Shown here: positions 22,318 to 33,040 of the stretch, piece after piece | Layout: every line of letters starts with the position of its first letter | Numbering within the stretch: the stretch's first letter is position 1 | NCBI GenBank assembly: GCA_018136815.1 | Contig: CM030939.1 | Coordinates: 5,148,010-5,212,009 of the forward strand | Reading direction: 5' to 3' | DNA: 64,000 nucleotides | Origin: Isochrysis galbana | Lineage: Eukaryota; Haptophyta; Isochrysidales; Isochrysidaceae | Translations under genes and position numbers: made by a program | The notes under the pieces: generated by a model | Told to the model about the DNA's origin: nothing | The model's database searches: none | The model's input: the letters and a program-made list of their open reading frames with translations, nothing else

Positions 22318-23160
22318 TGTGCACTTTGCATTCGTTTCCGCTATCTGTCTCCGGGTTCGAAAACTGATTGGAACAGGGCCCTGTGTGCATGACTCACCAT
22401 CACCCCCGCGCGATGAAGACTAGAACAACCAGTTGTGCAGGCCCTCCCGTGCCTTGGTGCTGCTTTGCAGCAATACATGGAAGAGGCTTAGTGGATGTGG
22501 CCGATATCCGCCATAACCGGCGTGCGCATGCTGTGTGTACCCTTGTTGCTACTTTATAGCTCCCAGACAGTAGAGTGTGCGGACCTCGTGATGCTGCTGC
22601 AACTCCAACGTGCTATTGCGTGTTTTGGAGAGCATGGGCTAGTGCATGCATGTGGGAAGCAGAAGTTCATTCGAAGTTGCTACGGGATCGGTAGCCGCTG
22701 CGAGCAAGTTAGAGCAGGCAGTTGAGTCCTCTGCGTTAAGCTCGCGTAGCCAGGGGAACTAGAACATTTGTTCTTTCGCCTCGTGGCGTCCCCCCCGGGC
22801 TGTCCAACGTCCAACTCCTTTCCCAGGGGTCAGTCGGCAGCGAAAGTCAGCAAGTCCCAAGAGAGAACCGGAACCCAACGAGAAACAACAAGCCTTTGTC
22901 ACCGATGGTCCCTGGTCTCTTTCCTCCCTTTTGACCTCTTTTTACTTCTTAAGTCCGAGGGGGGTCCTTTTCACGTGAGGAGAGGCGACGGGCCCCCACT
23001 CTTCTTTTCTCTTTCCTCTCCTGCTCTCCTGCTCACCCCCTCTCTACGCGTGTCCTGTTTACGTTAATTATCTACGTGTTACCGTGAATGTGCGTTTGGT
23101 AGTGGTGTGAGAGAGTTGTAAGAGGAATTTTATCCGATTCTGTTCTGGAGAGAGCGCGGA
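22318..23160. other. Intergenic region downstream of CNOT2
   Basis: No gene is supported. The first few hundred bases are the likely CNOT2 3' untranslated region. I see no repeats of note. Confidence 0.4.
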
Positions 23161-23162
23161 CG

Positions 23163-23564
23163 ATGGCGTCGCTCTCCCTCCTCATGGCCGCCCTGGCCCT
23201 GGTTACCGCGATGGTACCAGGGCGATATGGAGCTCCTGCACGGGATGGGATGGGCCCCTCTGGACCCATCTCAGTGGATCGCGCCCGCTCGTCGTGTCTG
23301 CGTGAGCTCGTTGAGCCACTGCAGCCGAAACCCACCCCTCCTCGCTCAGCCGCATGGCTGCAACGATGGAGCAAGGTGTGGGGGGCCCATGTGGAGGGGT
23401 CTATGGCCCCTCCCATGACCCCACTGGGTCACTCCCACTTGGGTCTGCCCCCTTCAGCGGCCAATCCTCCGTGCTCGCGCGCGCTCGCTGAGCCGCTGCG
23501 GCTGGAACCCCTCCCCTCCTCACCAGATCGTATATCTGGTCCGATGGAGTGTGGTCTCGAGTAG
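23163..23564 (+). CDS. Hypothetical protein with hydrophobic start, ended by a TIR element
   Basis: A frame of 133 residues starts with a signal-peptide-like stretch (MASLSLLMAALALVTAMV) and continues Pro-rich. Two segments ending in EPLQPKPTPPRS and EPLRLEPLPSS reflect a diverged internal repeat in the DNA. The stop codon TAG is formed by the TA target site plus the first G of the TIR element at 23564, so if this was a gene it is truncated. There is no homology I recognise; it could be chance or repeat-derived. Confidence 0.25.
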   Translation: MASLSLLMAALALVTAMVPGRYGAPARDGMGPSGPISVDRARSSCLRELVEPLQPKPTPPRSAAWLQRWSKVWGAHVEGSMAPPMTPLGHSHLGLPPSAANPPCSRALAEPLRLEPLPSSPDRISGPMECGLE

Positions 23565-23757
23565 GGCGGTCAAACAGGGGCTTTTTAACTATTTGTAAGG
23601 GTTGGGCTGTATTTTTTGACCGTGGCGCAAGGCCCAATAAAAAACCTTCAGGGGGGGCCACCTGCCGCCACGAAAATCTTAGCCAGGAAATGGTGCGATT
23701 CTCCCCCCCTCTCCCCCCCTCCGTCACGCGCGCTCACGCTCTACCGTGGCGCAAGCG
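23564..23757. mobile_element. Solo left end of the TIR element family
   Basis: The first about 190 bases match the left end of the element at 12081: the same GGGCGGTCAAACAGGG terminus preceded by TA, then CTTTTTAACTA, GTAAGGGTTGGGCTG, ATTTTTTGACCGTGGCGC and GAAATGGTGCGATTC, with scattered substitutions. The matching right TIR was not found, and the satellite is absent. It is either a truncated copy or a distinct member whose right end has been lost or replaced. Confidence 0.8.
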
Positions 23758-24089
23758 CGGCCATTCCTGGCAAGTCTGTCCTCTTCGTACACCTCCCGTC
23801 CGCCACGGAAGGCGAACAACACCGAGGCGACGTTTGGGGCAGCCTTGTGCGGACGGCGCAGCGCACGCGCCGCTGAGATGACAAAGTGTTGGGCATTCGA
23901 GAGGTCGTAGCGCGTCGCCTCATCGTCCCACGTGCGGTAGAGCATGACGGGCATCCGGCCCTCCGCGCAGGAGTAGATGTGGTACGCGCGCACTCGGATC
24001 CCCCACGTGACCGCCGTCTCCACGGAGCGTCCGCGGAAGGTGTACTGATCGAAGTGCAGCTTGCGCATCGCTTCACTCGTCAAGTCCAC
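23724..24089 (-). CDS. Unrecognised protein fragment
   Basis: A minus-strand frame of up to 121 residues with non-repetitive, protein-like composition, for example YHIYSCAEGRMPVMLYRTWD and DLSNAQHFVISAARALRRP. It lies between the solo TIR end and repeat family A, so it may belong to a mobile element or be the remnant of a host gene split by insertions. I do not recognise the family. Start and end are uncertain. Confidence 0.35.
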   Translation of the reverse strand: MDLTSEAMRKLHFDQYTFRGRSVETAVTWGIRVRAYHIYSCAEGRMPVMLYRTWDDEATRYDLSNAQHFVISAARALRRPHKAAPNVASVLFAFRGGREVYEEDRLARNGRACATVERERA

Positions 24090-24110
24090 GTGCTTGCTCG
24101 CCGCCGGGAG

Positions 24111-24490
24111 GCCTGCTCTCAGAGGTCCTTCAGGGGCGCCCAGAGGACCAGCAGGGGCAGCTCAGGGGGCAGTGGAGGCTGGGGCTCAGCCCCTGGCCCC
24201 CCCTGCCTCTCCCTCGCTCGCCTCGCTGGCCTTGGGTGCAGCCCTGAGGCCCCTGTCTGCCTGGCGACCAGGGATGGGGGGAGGAGTCAGTACGAGAGCA
24301 GGCCCATGCGGGCCTGGGAGTGCGGCTCGCGACCCGCGCCCACTAGGGGTCTGGGCTGAATTGATGAGTGCCCTGCCCCTGCCAGAGGGCAGGGGCTGGG
24401 GTTGAATGTACGGGCCCACCCCGGGGGGTGTCCGCGATGGAGAGAGGGGGGCGCGAGGCCCCCATTGACCCCCACTTATAAAAGTAGGTT
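24111..24490. repeat. Dispersed repeat family A, copy 2
   Basis: Nearly identical to 264-642 across its whole length, with a few substitutions and 1-base length differences in G-runs. It abuts the unrecognised minus-strand fragment on the left and the duplicated 745-base unit on the right, which suggests repeated insertion into the same area. Confidence 0.85.
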
Positions 24491-24990
24491 GAGGCAAATT
24501 GTGGAAATCAACGCCTCAGCTTGGATTGTAACGAGGTGAACGAGATGTAACGAGATGGCCTTGATGGCCCGACGAGATGAACGAGATGGCCCTGGGGCCC
24601 GACGAGATGAACGAGATGGCCCTGGGGCCCGGCGAGATGAACGAGATTTTCGGGTAACGGAACTGGACGAGGAGTTTCCCCACTAAGCTTGGTCGTAATG
24701 CGGTGAAACCGATTTGCAGACAAGCGGGAAACCGGGGCGGAAGGAACTGGCAAGGAAGCCGGCAGGAAGGCAGAGGAAATGTCTTGGCAAGGCGACGGAG
24801 GCAGGATTTTAACGGTAGACGGAGTGCAGAATTTTAACGGTAGGAAGGCAGGATATTTTAACAGTAGGAAGAGGCAGGATTTTTACCGTAGAAGAAGAGC
24901 GTGGAATTTTAATGGTAGAAGAAGAGTGCGGAATTTAACTGTAGAAGAAGAGCGGAGAGGAGAAGGAGCGGGGCTCGAACTGCAGAGCGC

Positions 24991-25067
24991 TCCGTCCGGA
25001 CTCGAACTCGCGACCCAGAGCAAAAGGTTGGTGGAGGCGGTGGGTTGAACCACTATGCCACGCGAGA
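24991..25067 (-). other. tRNA-like (Pol III promoter-like) segment, copy 1
   Basis: Read on the minus strand, TGGCATAGTGGTTCAA fits an A box and GAGTTCGAGTCCGG fits a B box, at tRNA-like spacing. The anticodon-loop position would read CTTTTGC (TTT, lysine-like), but the anticodon stem pairs poorly and the acceptor ends do not match. It is therefore a tRNA-derived element, as in the head of a SINE, or a tRNA pseudogene, not a working tRNA. A second B-box-like sequence (GTTCGAGCCCCG) follows about 35 bases on. Confidence 0.5.
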
Positions 25068-25795
25068 GTTTACGTAGCCATAGGGCCGATGGGAAGGGCT
25101 GAGAACCGCCCTATATACTCTGGGTTTTTTTCTCTTCTTTTTCACTTTTCTTCTTCTTTCTTCCTCTGTTCTTTTTACTGTTTACTGTTTTTCTTTTACT
25201 GTTATTTCTTTTTGCCTCTGAGACATCGCGAATGCGACACCCCCCGACTTAATCACGAGCGTCCTCGCGAGCCTTCTGCAAGCGGAATCCTTATGTCTCT
25301 AAATTGTGGAAATCAACGCCTCAGCTTGGATTGTAACGAGGTGAACGAGATGTAACGAGATGGCCTTGATGGCCCGACGAGATGAACGAGATGGCCCTGG
25401 GGCCCGACGAGATGAACGAGATGGCCCTGGGGCCCGGCGAGATGAACGAGATTTTCGGGTAACGGAACTGGACGAGGAGTTTCCCCACTAAGCTTGGTCG
25501 TAATGCGGTGAAACCGATTTGCAGACAAGCGGGAAACCGGGGCGGAAGGAACTGGCAAGGAAGCCGGCAGGAAGGCAGAGGAAATGTCTTGGCAAGGCGA
25601 CGGAGGCAGGATTTTAACGGTAGACGGAGTGCAGAATTTTAACGGTAGGAAGGCAGGATATTTTAACAGTAGGAAGAGGCAGGATTTTTACCGTAGAAGA
25701 AGAGCGTGGAATTTTAATGGTAGAAGAAGAGTGCGGAATTTAACTGTAGAAGAAGAGCGGAGAGGAGAAGGAGCGGGGCTCGAACTGCAGAGCGC

Positions 25796-25872
25796 TCCGT
25801 CCGGACTCGAACTCGCGACCCAGAGCAAAAGGTTGGTGGAGGCGGTGGGTTGAACCACTATGCCACGCGAGA
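25796..25872 (-). other. tRNA-like (Pol III promoter-like) segment, copy 2
   Basis: Identical to the segment 805 bases upstream, as part of the duplicated unit, with the same A- and B-box-like motifs and the same poor stem pairing. Confidence 0.5.
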
Positions 25873-26364
25873 GTTTACGTAGCCATAGGGCCGATGGGAA
25901 GGGCTGAGAACCGCCCTATATACTCTGGGTTTTTTTCTCTTCTTTTTCACTTTTCTTCTTCTTTCTTCCTCTGTTCTTTTTACTGTTTACTGTTTTTCTT
26001 TTACTGTTATTTCTTTTTGCCTCTGAGACATCGCGAATGCGACACAAATAGCAAATAGGCTAGAAGGAACGAAACGAGAACCCGAATTCTAGGTCGCTAG
26101 TGACGAACCCTACCAACCTAGAAGTGCCTGAGCTTCACCGTGTGGCCGCACGGCAAAGGACCTGGAGCGATAAGAACCTGGGGAAATCGCGAAATCGCAT
26201 CATCTATAGGATATGAGATATGAATGCGACAGTGCTTAGTTCTGTGCCTTGGGTTCTAATGCTAATGCGGTCATGTGTGTCGTGACTTGGCGTGTTGGTG
26301 CACGGCTAGTGGCAGCAGCGGCACTCATATTCAGTTGTTGTATGATGTAGTTTCCGCCCACCCA

Positions 26365-26680
26365 CCACCCACCGAAAAATAGGTAAGTCCCGTGCCTGTT
26401 GACAAGATACGTCAGGACGTCAGGACCGAGCCCGCCGCCTGCCCGGTAGGCGTAGGAGGACGGGGGGAACGGATCACCGGGGGGGGAGTGTGGGCCACCG
26501 GATCATATACCTAAGCCCTTCACCCCTATCCCCCTAGTAGTGCACAGGGGACAGGGGGAGTCGTCTGAAGGCGGGGGGGGGAAAGGGCCGGGGCGAGTGG
26601 GGGTGTAGAAAGATTGGTGCGTAGAAGTAGTGGTAGTGGGTCCATGGCCACGTGTGCGGTAAGAATATTATAAGGTTTGC
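26365..26680. repeat. Dispersed repeat family B, copy 1
   Basis: About 300 bases recur in diverged form at 33493-33781. Shared landmarks in order: GTAAGTCCCG, CGGTAGGCGTAGGAGGA, GGGGGGAACGGATCACCGG, CCCCTATCCCCCTAGTAGTG, GGGGGGAAAGGGCCGGG, and a terminal GCGTGTGCGGTAAGAATATT. The last part also matches single sites at about 889-921 and, inverted, 10586-10615. No coding capacity was seen. Bases 26046-26364 before it show nothing I can identify. Confidence 0.75.
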
Positions 26681-26945
26681 AATAGCAACGAAAGAGTCCC
26701 TCCAACACACACTAGGGACCAAGCACGCGCTCCTACCATCAGATGTGGCCAAAGTCGCCTCTCGGTTAGAGAACAAAAATGCAAGACCAAGAGCCATACC
26801 GAGCACTCGCTGTCAATGCATAGCCATCTCGAGGATTGCGAAACAGCTCACAAACTAAGTCTTCGATTGGCTCGCTCGTCGTCCGAGAAGGGATCGCGAC
26901 GCGACCAGGGTGCGATTTCGGTGCGAATCCGGCGGCTGTGCGCAC

Positions 26946-28596
26946 TCACGGCGCTATTGGACGCACTCGTCTCTCTCCTCTGAGTGTTCGGAACGCCTCT
27001 AGTGTTGCATACGGAGAACGGGTGGTAGGGTCAAAGTACTTGGCGGTTAGTCCGGTTACAGCGCACTTCACATGTGGCGGGTAGGGGGGCGCCACGTCGT
27101 CCATCGACGGAGGAAGTGGAAGATCGGTGAATGTCACGTATGTCTGCACACAGCACACCCGAAGGAGGTGGTATTGGGCACAACTCAAGTTAACGATTGC
27201 AATGGCACAGTGAAGAAGAGGACGCAAACGCATTCGCAGGAGGAGGGGGGGAGAAGGGCCGTGGAGGGGTGATGAACAGCGAGTGCGGGCTCGAATTTGA
27301 AGCAATAGATTTGGTAGTTTGTTCTAGCTCCAAAAAAGTTGTGGCGACCACTCGCACAACTTACCCGCACAGAGTCTCCTTCGCGCACTGATTTGGTCCT
27401 TACTCGGGGCCCCGTATGATCTCGCACTCTCACAATCACCTGGCGCTTCTCCTCCTCCACGCGCAGCATCTTCTCCAACGAAGCACCTGACGGTGTGGGG
27501 CCATTCTCGTGGGCGGTGTGCATTCGCACGTCGATTGAAATATATGCGGCGTGTAAATCCGCACAGGGGTATGCAAGCAAATGGCACCAAGCAGATCGCA
27601 CCGATGAGGTGATAAAATATGGTTACAGCTGATGCGACATATTGTCAAGTGCCCACACTCTCCTCTTACTGGAAGGAGGCTACTAGTGATCCATTTCCGG
27701 GCATGAGGCCTGCAACCAAAGACTCGCATCGTCACACGCCTTGGCGAAGCAGGTGGCCACTCACGATTGATGATTTCGGTCTGCGCCGCCTCAGCCAAAA
27801 TTTCCTCTTGTGTGAGTCTGCGCATCTCAACGCCCTTGTTCTTTCCCCCCTTGGCTGCGATCTGGCTCGCTCTCTGCTCCGCAAGCTCAATAGCTTGTCT
27901 TCGCTTTGCTTGGGCGGCAGCCGTTGCATCCTGCGAGGGAGGGGCGATGTGGAGTCTTGCCATGACAGTCGGGTGGGATAGCAAGGTCAAGCCCACTCAT
28001 GCGATGCGCGCTCAGTCACAAACTACTCCGCAATTTTGAGCTCAGATATCAGCTTTCGATTTGGTTTTGTTCAGCATCATTGCACGGCGAGATACGCGAC
28101 GAGGAGCCGTCTGGCGATGAGCTCGAAGACTCACCTTGGTGGATGCGCGGAGAGAGCCTCGCTGGAGGGGCTGCAAGCCCGTAAGCTCGCTCAGCTCGGA
28201 TCTGCGGCGCTTCTTTGGCTTTTTCGGGGCATCGCTCGCGGTGCCCGCCGCCTCCTTGGTCTTAGGGTCGCGGTATACCGACTTCTTCTGACTCTTGGTT
28301 GCGCGTGCCGCCTTCTCAGCCTTCTGCGACATCTCATCTTCGTCTTCATCGTCCGAGTCAGACGAGTCACCAAAGTCCGAGTCGAACGAGTCGTTGCCCT
28401 GCTCGTCATCGGCGTCCATCGCGAACTCCTCGTCTCCCTCGGCGTCGGCCCAGAACTCCTGTTCGTAGAAATCGCGGTCGCCCTCCTCCGCCTCGTCCTC
28501 CTCCTGCGCTAGCAGACGCGCCATCCGGTTGCCCTTGGAGGCGCGGCCCGAGGGTGCCCGGCGCGCCGGTGGCTGCTCCACCTCGTCGTCCGACAT
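26946..28596 (-). CDS. VPS72: VPS72/YL1-like H2A.Z chaperone subunit of SWR1/SRCAP, four exons
   Basis: Exons on the minus strand: 28135-28596, 27765-27930, 27365-27486, 26946-27143. The joined frame gives 315 residues and all introns are GT-AG. YL1/Swc2 binds the histone variant dimer H2A.Z-H2B and helps SWR1-type remodellers insert it into nucleosomes. The N-terminal region has RMARLLAQEEDEAEEGDRDF and FYEQEFWADAEGDEEF, followed by a long acidic stretch (residues about 60-95) and a Lys/Arg-rich patch, as expected for histone binding. The middle has MRRLTQEEILAEAAQTEIIN and LRVEEEKRQVIVRVRDHTGP. The C-terminal YL1_C domain is clear: KCAVTGLTAKYFDPTTRSPY then ATLEAFRTLRGE. It is somewhat shorter than the human protein. 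Confidence 0.93.
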
Positions 28597-28803
28597 TGCC
28601 CGCGCTCCGGCTTACTCGCGCCCTCTGCCCCGCAATCCTGCTCTCCCTCTTCCCGTGGGCCCAGGCTCCCTCCCCCGGCCTCTCCTGCCTCTCGAAGGCC
28701 CCCCCCGCACGCCGCCGCCGCCGGCCTCCCCCCTCCCCTCCGCCCCCCCCCCCTTTTCGCGTCGTCCACTAGAATAAAAGTGCCCCTTGAGAGGCTTCGG
28801 CGG

Positions 28804-29019
28804 ACTCATATTGTTTTACACTGTACATCTGTACATCTCATAGTTGCCTCCTATTGTTTTACACTGTACATCTGTACATCTCATAGTTGCCTCATATTGT
28901 TTTACACTGTACATCTGTACATCTCATAGTTGCCTCATATTGTTTTACACTGCACATCTGTACATCTCATAGTTGCCTCCTATTGTTTTACACTGTACAT
29001 CTGTACATCTCATAGTTGC
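28804..29019. repeat. Five tandem copies of a 43-base unit
   Basis: The unit TCATATTGTTTTACACTGTA continues with CATCTGTACATCTCATAGTTGCC and is repeated five times with only a few substitutions (CTC/CTA at the joint, one TGCACAT for TGTACAT). It lies about 200 bases from the VPS72 start codon, between that gene and the octopine-dehydrogenase-like gene. No function is evident. Confidence 0.92.
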
Positions 29020-29053
29020 CCGTGTCTCTGCGTCCTCCCGCTCGAGCTGCTCG

Positions 29054-29054
<1 letters not shown>

Positions 29055-29101
<47 letters not shown>

Positions 29102-29795
29102 CCCCCCCCACCCCCGCCGCCACGACGCCCCGCCGCTTGGCAAGGAGCTGTTGCAGGGCTACTTCTTCTCGTGGAGAGAGAGAAAAAGGCAGAGAGAAAA
29201 CAAGGAGAGGAGGGAGGAGGAATCGAGCGATGTTCTCGGGTGGTGTCCGGCTCCCTCGCTCCCTCTCTCTCTCTCCCTCTCTCTCCCTCTCTCTCTCTCT
29301 CCCTCCCCCTCTCTCCCTTTCTCTCTCTCTCCCTTTCTCTCTCTCCCTTTCTTCCTCCCTTTCTCTCTCTATCTCTCTATCATCTTCTCACTCTCCGGCG
29401 CTCTCTGCCGATGAGATTTCTCAAGTTGAATTTACATTTGTCTTTCCGCGATATCGAGAATGAAACCTTTGCCCGGGCTCCTCGCGTCCCGCCCGTCATA
29501 CAGCGCTCTCACACTTTTTCCGCTCTCTTCTCCTCGGCCTTTCTTTCGTCTTCCTACTTGTACTCTCTCTCCTATCTTCTGTCTTTCTGTCCCCTCCTTC
29601 CTTTCCTATTATCAGTCTGACAGAGTGGGCGAGCATCTCTTCCCGCTCCGTCTCTATTCTACTTCCCCGGCTTCCATGGTATCCTCTTCACTTCTCTCTC
29701 CTCTCCTGTCCTCCTTCCTGAGTCCCCTTCATTTGCTCTCCTCTCTCTCTACTCCCAACCTTCCTCTCTTCCTTTCGCTCTCTTCACTCCTCTAC

Positions 29796-29852
<57 letters not shown>

Positions 29853-29880
29853 CCTCCCTCTTCTCTCTCTCCCCTGGCCG
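29055..29880. repeat. (GA)n and (CT)n microsatellites with pyrimidine-rich leader
   Basis: A pure (GA)n run spans about 29055-29098, pyrimidine-rich (CT)n blocks cover 29260-29395, and a (CT)n run at about 29806-29849 ends 40 bases before the next gene's ATG. Nearly the whole region from 29480 to 29880 is pyrimidine-rich on the plus strand. It probably holds the promoter and untranslated leader. Long open frames here are composition artefacts. Confidence 0.8.
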
Positions 29881-29888
29881 TCGGCAGC

Positions 29889-32127
29889 ATGTACGTCACC
29901 GTGGTGGGCGGCGGCAACTCCACGCCCATCTTCGCGGCTCTCGCCAAGGACGCAGGGCACGAGGTGGCGATCCTAACTCGCCGTCCCTCCGAGTGGGACC
30001 GCTCCAACGTCGGCTTCATCAATGAGGACCTGGGCTACTTCCCCTCCTCAGAGCTGAGGGTGGAGGTCGACCTCGTCACAGATGAGCCAGCCCTCTGCAT
30101 CCCTCAGGCGGACATGATCTTCCTCGCGGGGTTGCCTATCCACCACAACCCGACCGTACTAGCACGCATCAAACCACATCTCGACATGAGCAAGAAGGTC
30201 TTTATCGGCTCGATCTGCGCGTATGGAGGCTTCAATTGGGTCGCCGCAGAGGCACTCGGGCCTGGTGCGTACTCGCTCTTCGGCACGCAGCTCATCCCGT
30301 GGTGCTGTGGCACGGTTGAGTACGGCAAAACTGGCCTCGTCATCGGCGCCAAGCGCCTGCTCCGCATTGCGACCGAGGACGGAAAGGACGCGGATGGGGT
30401 GAGTGCACGCTGGGCGGGGTGCGGGTGGGGCCCGACCTGCCTAGCATCGAAGCACGATGGGTATGCCCTCCGAGAATAGTCCAATACGGGCTGTGCGGGT
30501 CCCGAGTCAGCAACGGGGCTGCACGTGTTTTGTTTGTCCTGGGCTATGCCCGCACGCCGCAAGCTGCGCCAGCCGCGGCGTAATGGATTCCTCTTGAATC
30601 TCGGTTGCTAGTGCAAGTAGGGTGTCTCTAGTGCCTCTACCCAGCCCAGCGGCGATGCCCCTGTGTGCCGATGCCTTGTCAGGTGAAGCCCATCTTGGCC
30701 AAGATCCTCAAGATGCCTTTTCTCACGGACACTGACTTCCTGGCATCCACCCTGTGGCCAAACAACCCATCCCTGCACCCACCTATCTTGTATGGTCTCT
30801 TCAAGGATTGGGATGGGAAGAGTGCATATGACCCGGAAAAGGTGAAGCTGCCTAAGCGCCTAAATGCATCTCTCGCCGTCACCAGTGCGCATCGTACATC
30901 CAGCTCGCTATGAACCTTTATTCATACATCGCACAGCACAGCGGCGAAGTGTTCGCCTTGCAGGAACCATGGAGAGAGGATCTATCTCACTGCATTATGG
31001 CCATCGACGGCTGACAGTCTATGGTATCGCTTGCAGGTTCCGATGGCCATCTACAAGGATCTGCGTACAGACTCGGCGCATACTCTAGTGAGCATGGATC
31101 AGGTGCGCTGCCGGCGGCGGCTCCCGAACGGCAGCCAATGATGGCGCCCTGTGCCAATTCGCATAGGCTTCCTGAGGGGACTGAAGGGCCACGACTCTGG
31201 GATAGTGGAACAACGGAGAGGGGCTCAATCATGCACTTTCCGAGCACAGCCTCTACCCATGAGTGTGGCGCGCCTGCTGAGCATCTTACTCGTGAGTACT
31301 CAGCCGCTTTTTCCTCTTTGATCTCAATTGTTTCTTGCGCACTCCCACACGCAGGAATTGTGTGCCATTGTCGCGGGACTGCGAGCGGTGCTTCCGAACA
31401 ATCAACACCTCAAGAGCGACTTCTCTATGCACCATTGCGTCATGGAGAACTATGAAGAACAGGTGAAGCATGTCGAGCGGTCTCTCGGGCCATAATCTCT
31501 TTGTATGCACTATTTCCAAGTGGCAAATCAGTGTTGTCTTGGCCTTAGCATAGCTACGCCTTGTTTGCAAGCTGTCGTGCATGAGCCTATCAAACGCTTT
31601 CATGATATTCCTTGCCTGCTTCTACAGATTACATGTGCCTACGATGCGGTGACGTCTATCATGTCCAACAAGGCCTTTGCCAAGCATAAAATCCCCTACA
31701 CATCGGTGCGTGGTCTGCCAAGCGTGTGTGGTCCAGTGAGCCTTTGCGACCACCCGTTGCGGCGGAATTCCGCTAGCAGTCCAAACTACCGTTCGGTAGC
31801 TACAACAATCCCAACCACGGTGATATAGCTACAACAAACGTCTGTTGCCTACAGGTGGATGGCGGAGTCGTGCCTACGCTTAAGCACAAGTTCTTCGAGA
31901 CCGACCTCCCATTCGGCTTGTGCACTTTTAAGGATATTGCCAACATGATCGGCGTGCCCACGCCCACGATCGATGCCATGATCCGTTGGAACCAAAAGCT
32001 CATTGGGAAGGAGTACTTGACGGAGACGGGTGCTATTGATGGCGTAGACGCATCGGAGTGTGTTTTGCCCTCGCGCTTTGGCCTCACTGCCAAGACTCTC
32101 GAGTTTGGCAATCGTAAAGGCAAATGA
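29889..32127 (+). CDS. Octopine/opine dehydrogenase-like NAD(P)-dependent oxidoreductase, six exons
   Basis: Exons: 29889-30398, 30683-30841, 31037-31102, 31355-31462, 31628-31705, 31855-32127; 397 residues, GT-AG introns, matching the family's usual length of about 400. The N-terminal Rossmann domain opens with VTVVGGGNSTPIFAALAKDA and HEVAILTRRP (NAD(P)-binding). A second, helical domain of the octopine dehydrogenase type follows, with LWPNNPSLHPPILYGLFKDW, the usual place of the conserved catalytic His, then VDGGVVPTLKHKFFETDLPF and IANMIGVPTPTIDAMIRWNQ. Such enzymes reductively condense an amino acid with a keto acid, for example pyruvate, regenerating NAD+ under low oxygen; many algal relatives are uncharacterised, so the substrate is unknown. 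The ATG at 29889 starts directly at the Rossmann fold. Confidence 0.85.
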
Positions 32128-33040
32128 GAAAGCTAGCCATCGTGGCGCATGTATTCACCGAGCAAGCGCAGCCTGCACTTTGCCTCAACTACACCTGGAC
32201 ACCGCTGCCTATGGGTGTGGTTGCAGCACCAACTGTAGAGGAGCGGCTACTCGTACGGCTACCTCCAAAACACGACACACTCCTGACTTCAAAGCCTGAC
32301 CACACACCTTCAACACCTCAATCCATCATCAGCCTCACCATCCATGATGACCGTAGACGCCCTCTTTCAGGGCGGGTGAACACTCTCGTCTTGCTAAAAA
32401 TGAAGGAGGGGGGTGGGGGGCTTTTTGACCGGAGGCGGAGGGGCCAGAGGAAGCTAGCGATGGCGGTGTTTCCGGCCCCCGCCAGACTCCGCTGTCCGAA
32501 ACGATCGGATCGCAGCCTCGGACCCGCCCCCCCGATGACACATTCTAGCTCTAGCGGCTCAGCAACTATCACTATCAATAAAAATCTTAAAAACTAGTGC
32601 CGCTACATGCACGGCGTGAGGCAGGTTGCGCTAGTGCTACTCCTAACTACCCTCCCTTTCTTACCACTTCCCCTTTCCCCTCCCCCCATTTCGTCCTTTC
32701 CTGGCAAATGGAGGGAGGGGAGGCCGCGCGCGTTGCTTCGATCAAGGGCGTGAGATAGAGGGGGTAAGCGCAGTGAGTGGTGTCCTTGTCCTTGTCCTTG
32801 TCCTTGTGTGGGTGTTCTTCCCGCCCCCTTGGGGGCCGGTCCTCAGTAGAAACCTTTTTCCTAGTTCAGGGGGTTCATGTTATATTTCTGATGCCTAGTT
32901 CGGTCGCTACTTGCGCCAAAGCGTCCGAGATCTCCAAGTTAAAGTCTTTATCCACTGAATACAGTAAGAGGGGTGATCATTCTGCGCAAGTGTTTGGTGC
33001 TCGGGGCGTGCAGTCCAAGTCTTTCTCTCTGAGGTTCAAC
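32128..33040. other. Intergenic region with no recognised gene
   Basis: Nothing coding is supported. A short (TCCTTG)n run occurs near 32783-32806. The first part is the likely 3' untranslated region of the preceding gene. Confidence 0.4.

Larger units (their letters stand above)
24496..26045. repeat. Two copies of a 745-base unit separated by 60 bases
   Basis: Bases 24496-25240 and 25301-26045 read the same throughout, offset by 805. Each starts AAATTGTGGAAATCAACGCC and ends with CGCGAATGCGACAC. Inside are three GATGAACGAGATGGCC-type short repeats, a series of AATTTTAACGGTAG-like repeats, a tRNA-like segment on the minus strand, and a T-rich block. The 60-base spacer resembles the tail of the repeats at 7901-8190. 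There is no coding capacity. This is either a recent tandem duplication of an 805-base unit or a pair of insertions. Confidence 0.88.

Noticed and set aside
24991-25067. Functional tRNA-Lys gene
   Set aside because: A- and B-box-like motifs exist, but the anticodon stem and acceptor stem do not pair properly.
24496-26045. LTR retrotransposon: two identical direct repeats
   Set aside because: The interior is only 60 bases with no primer-binding site or polypurine tract, and the repeat carries tRNA-like boxes instead of LTR signals.
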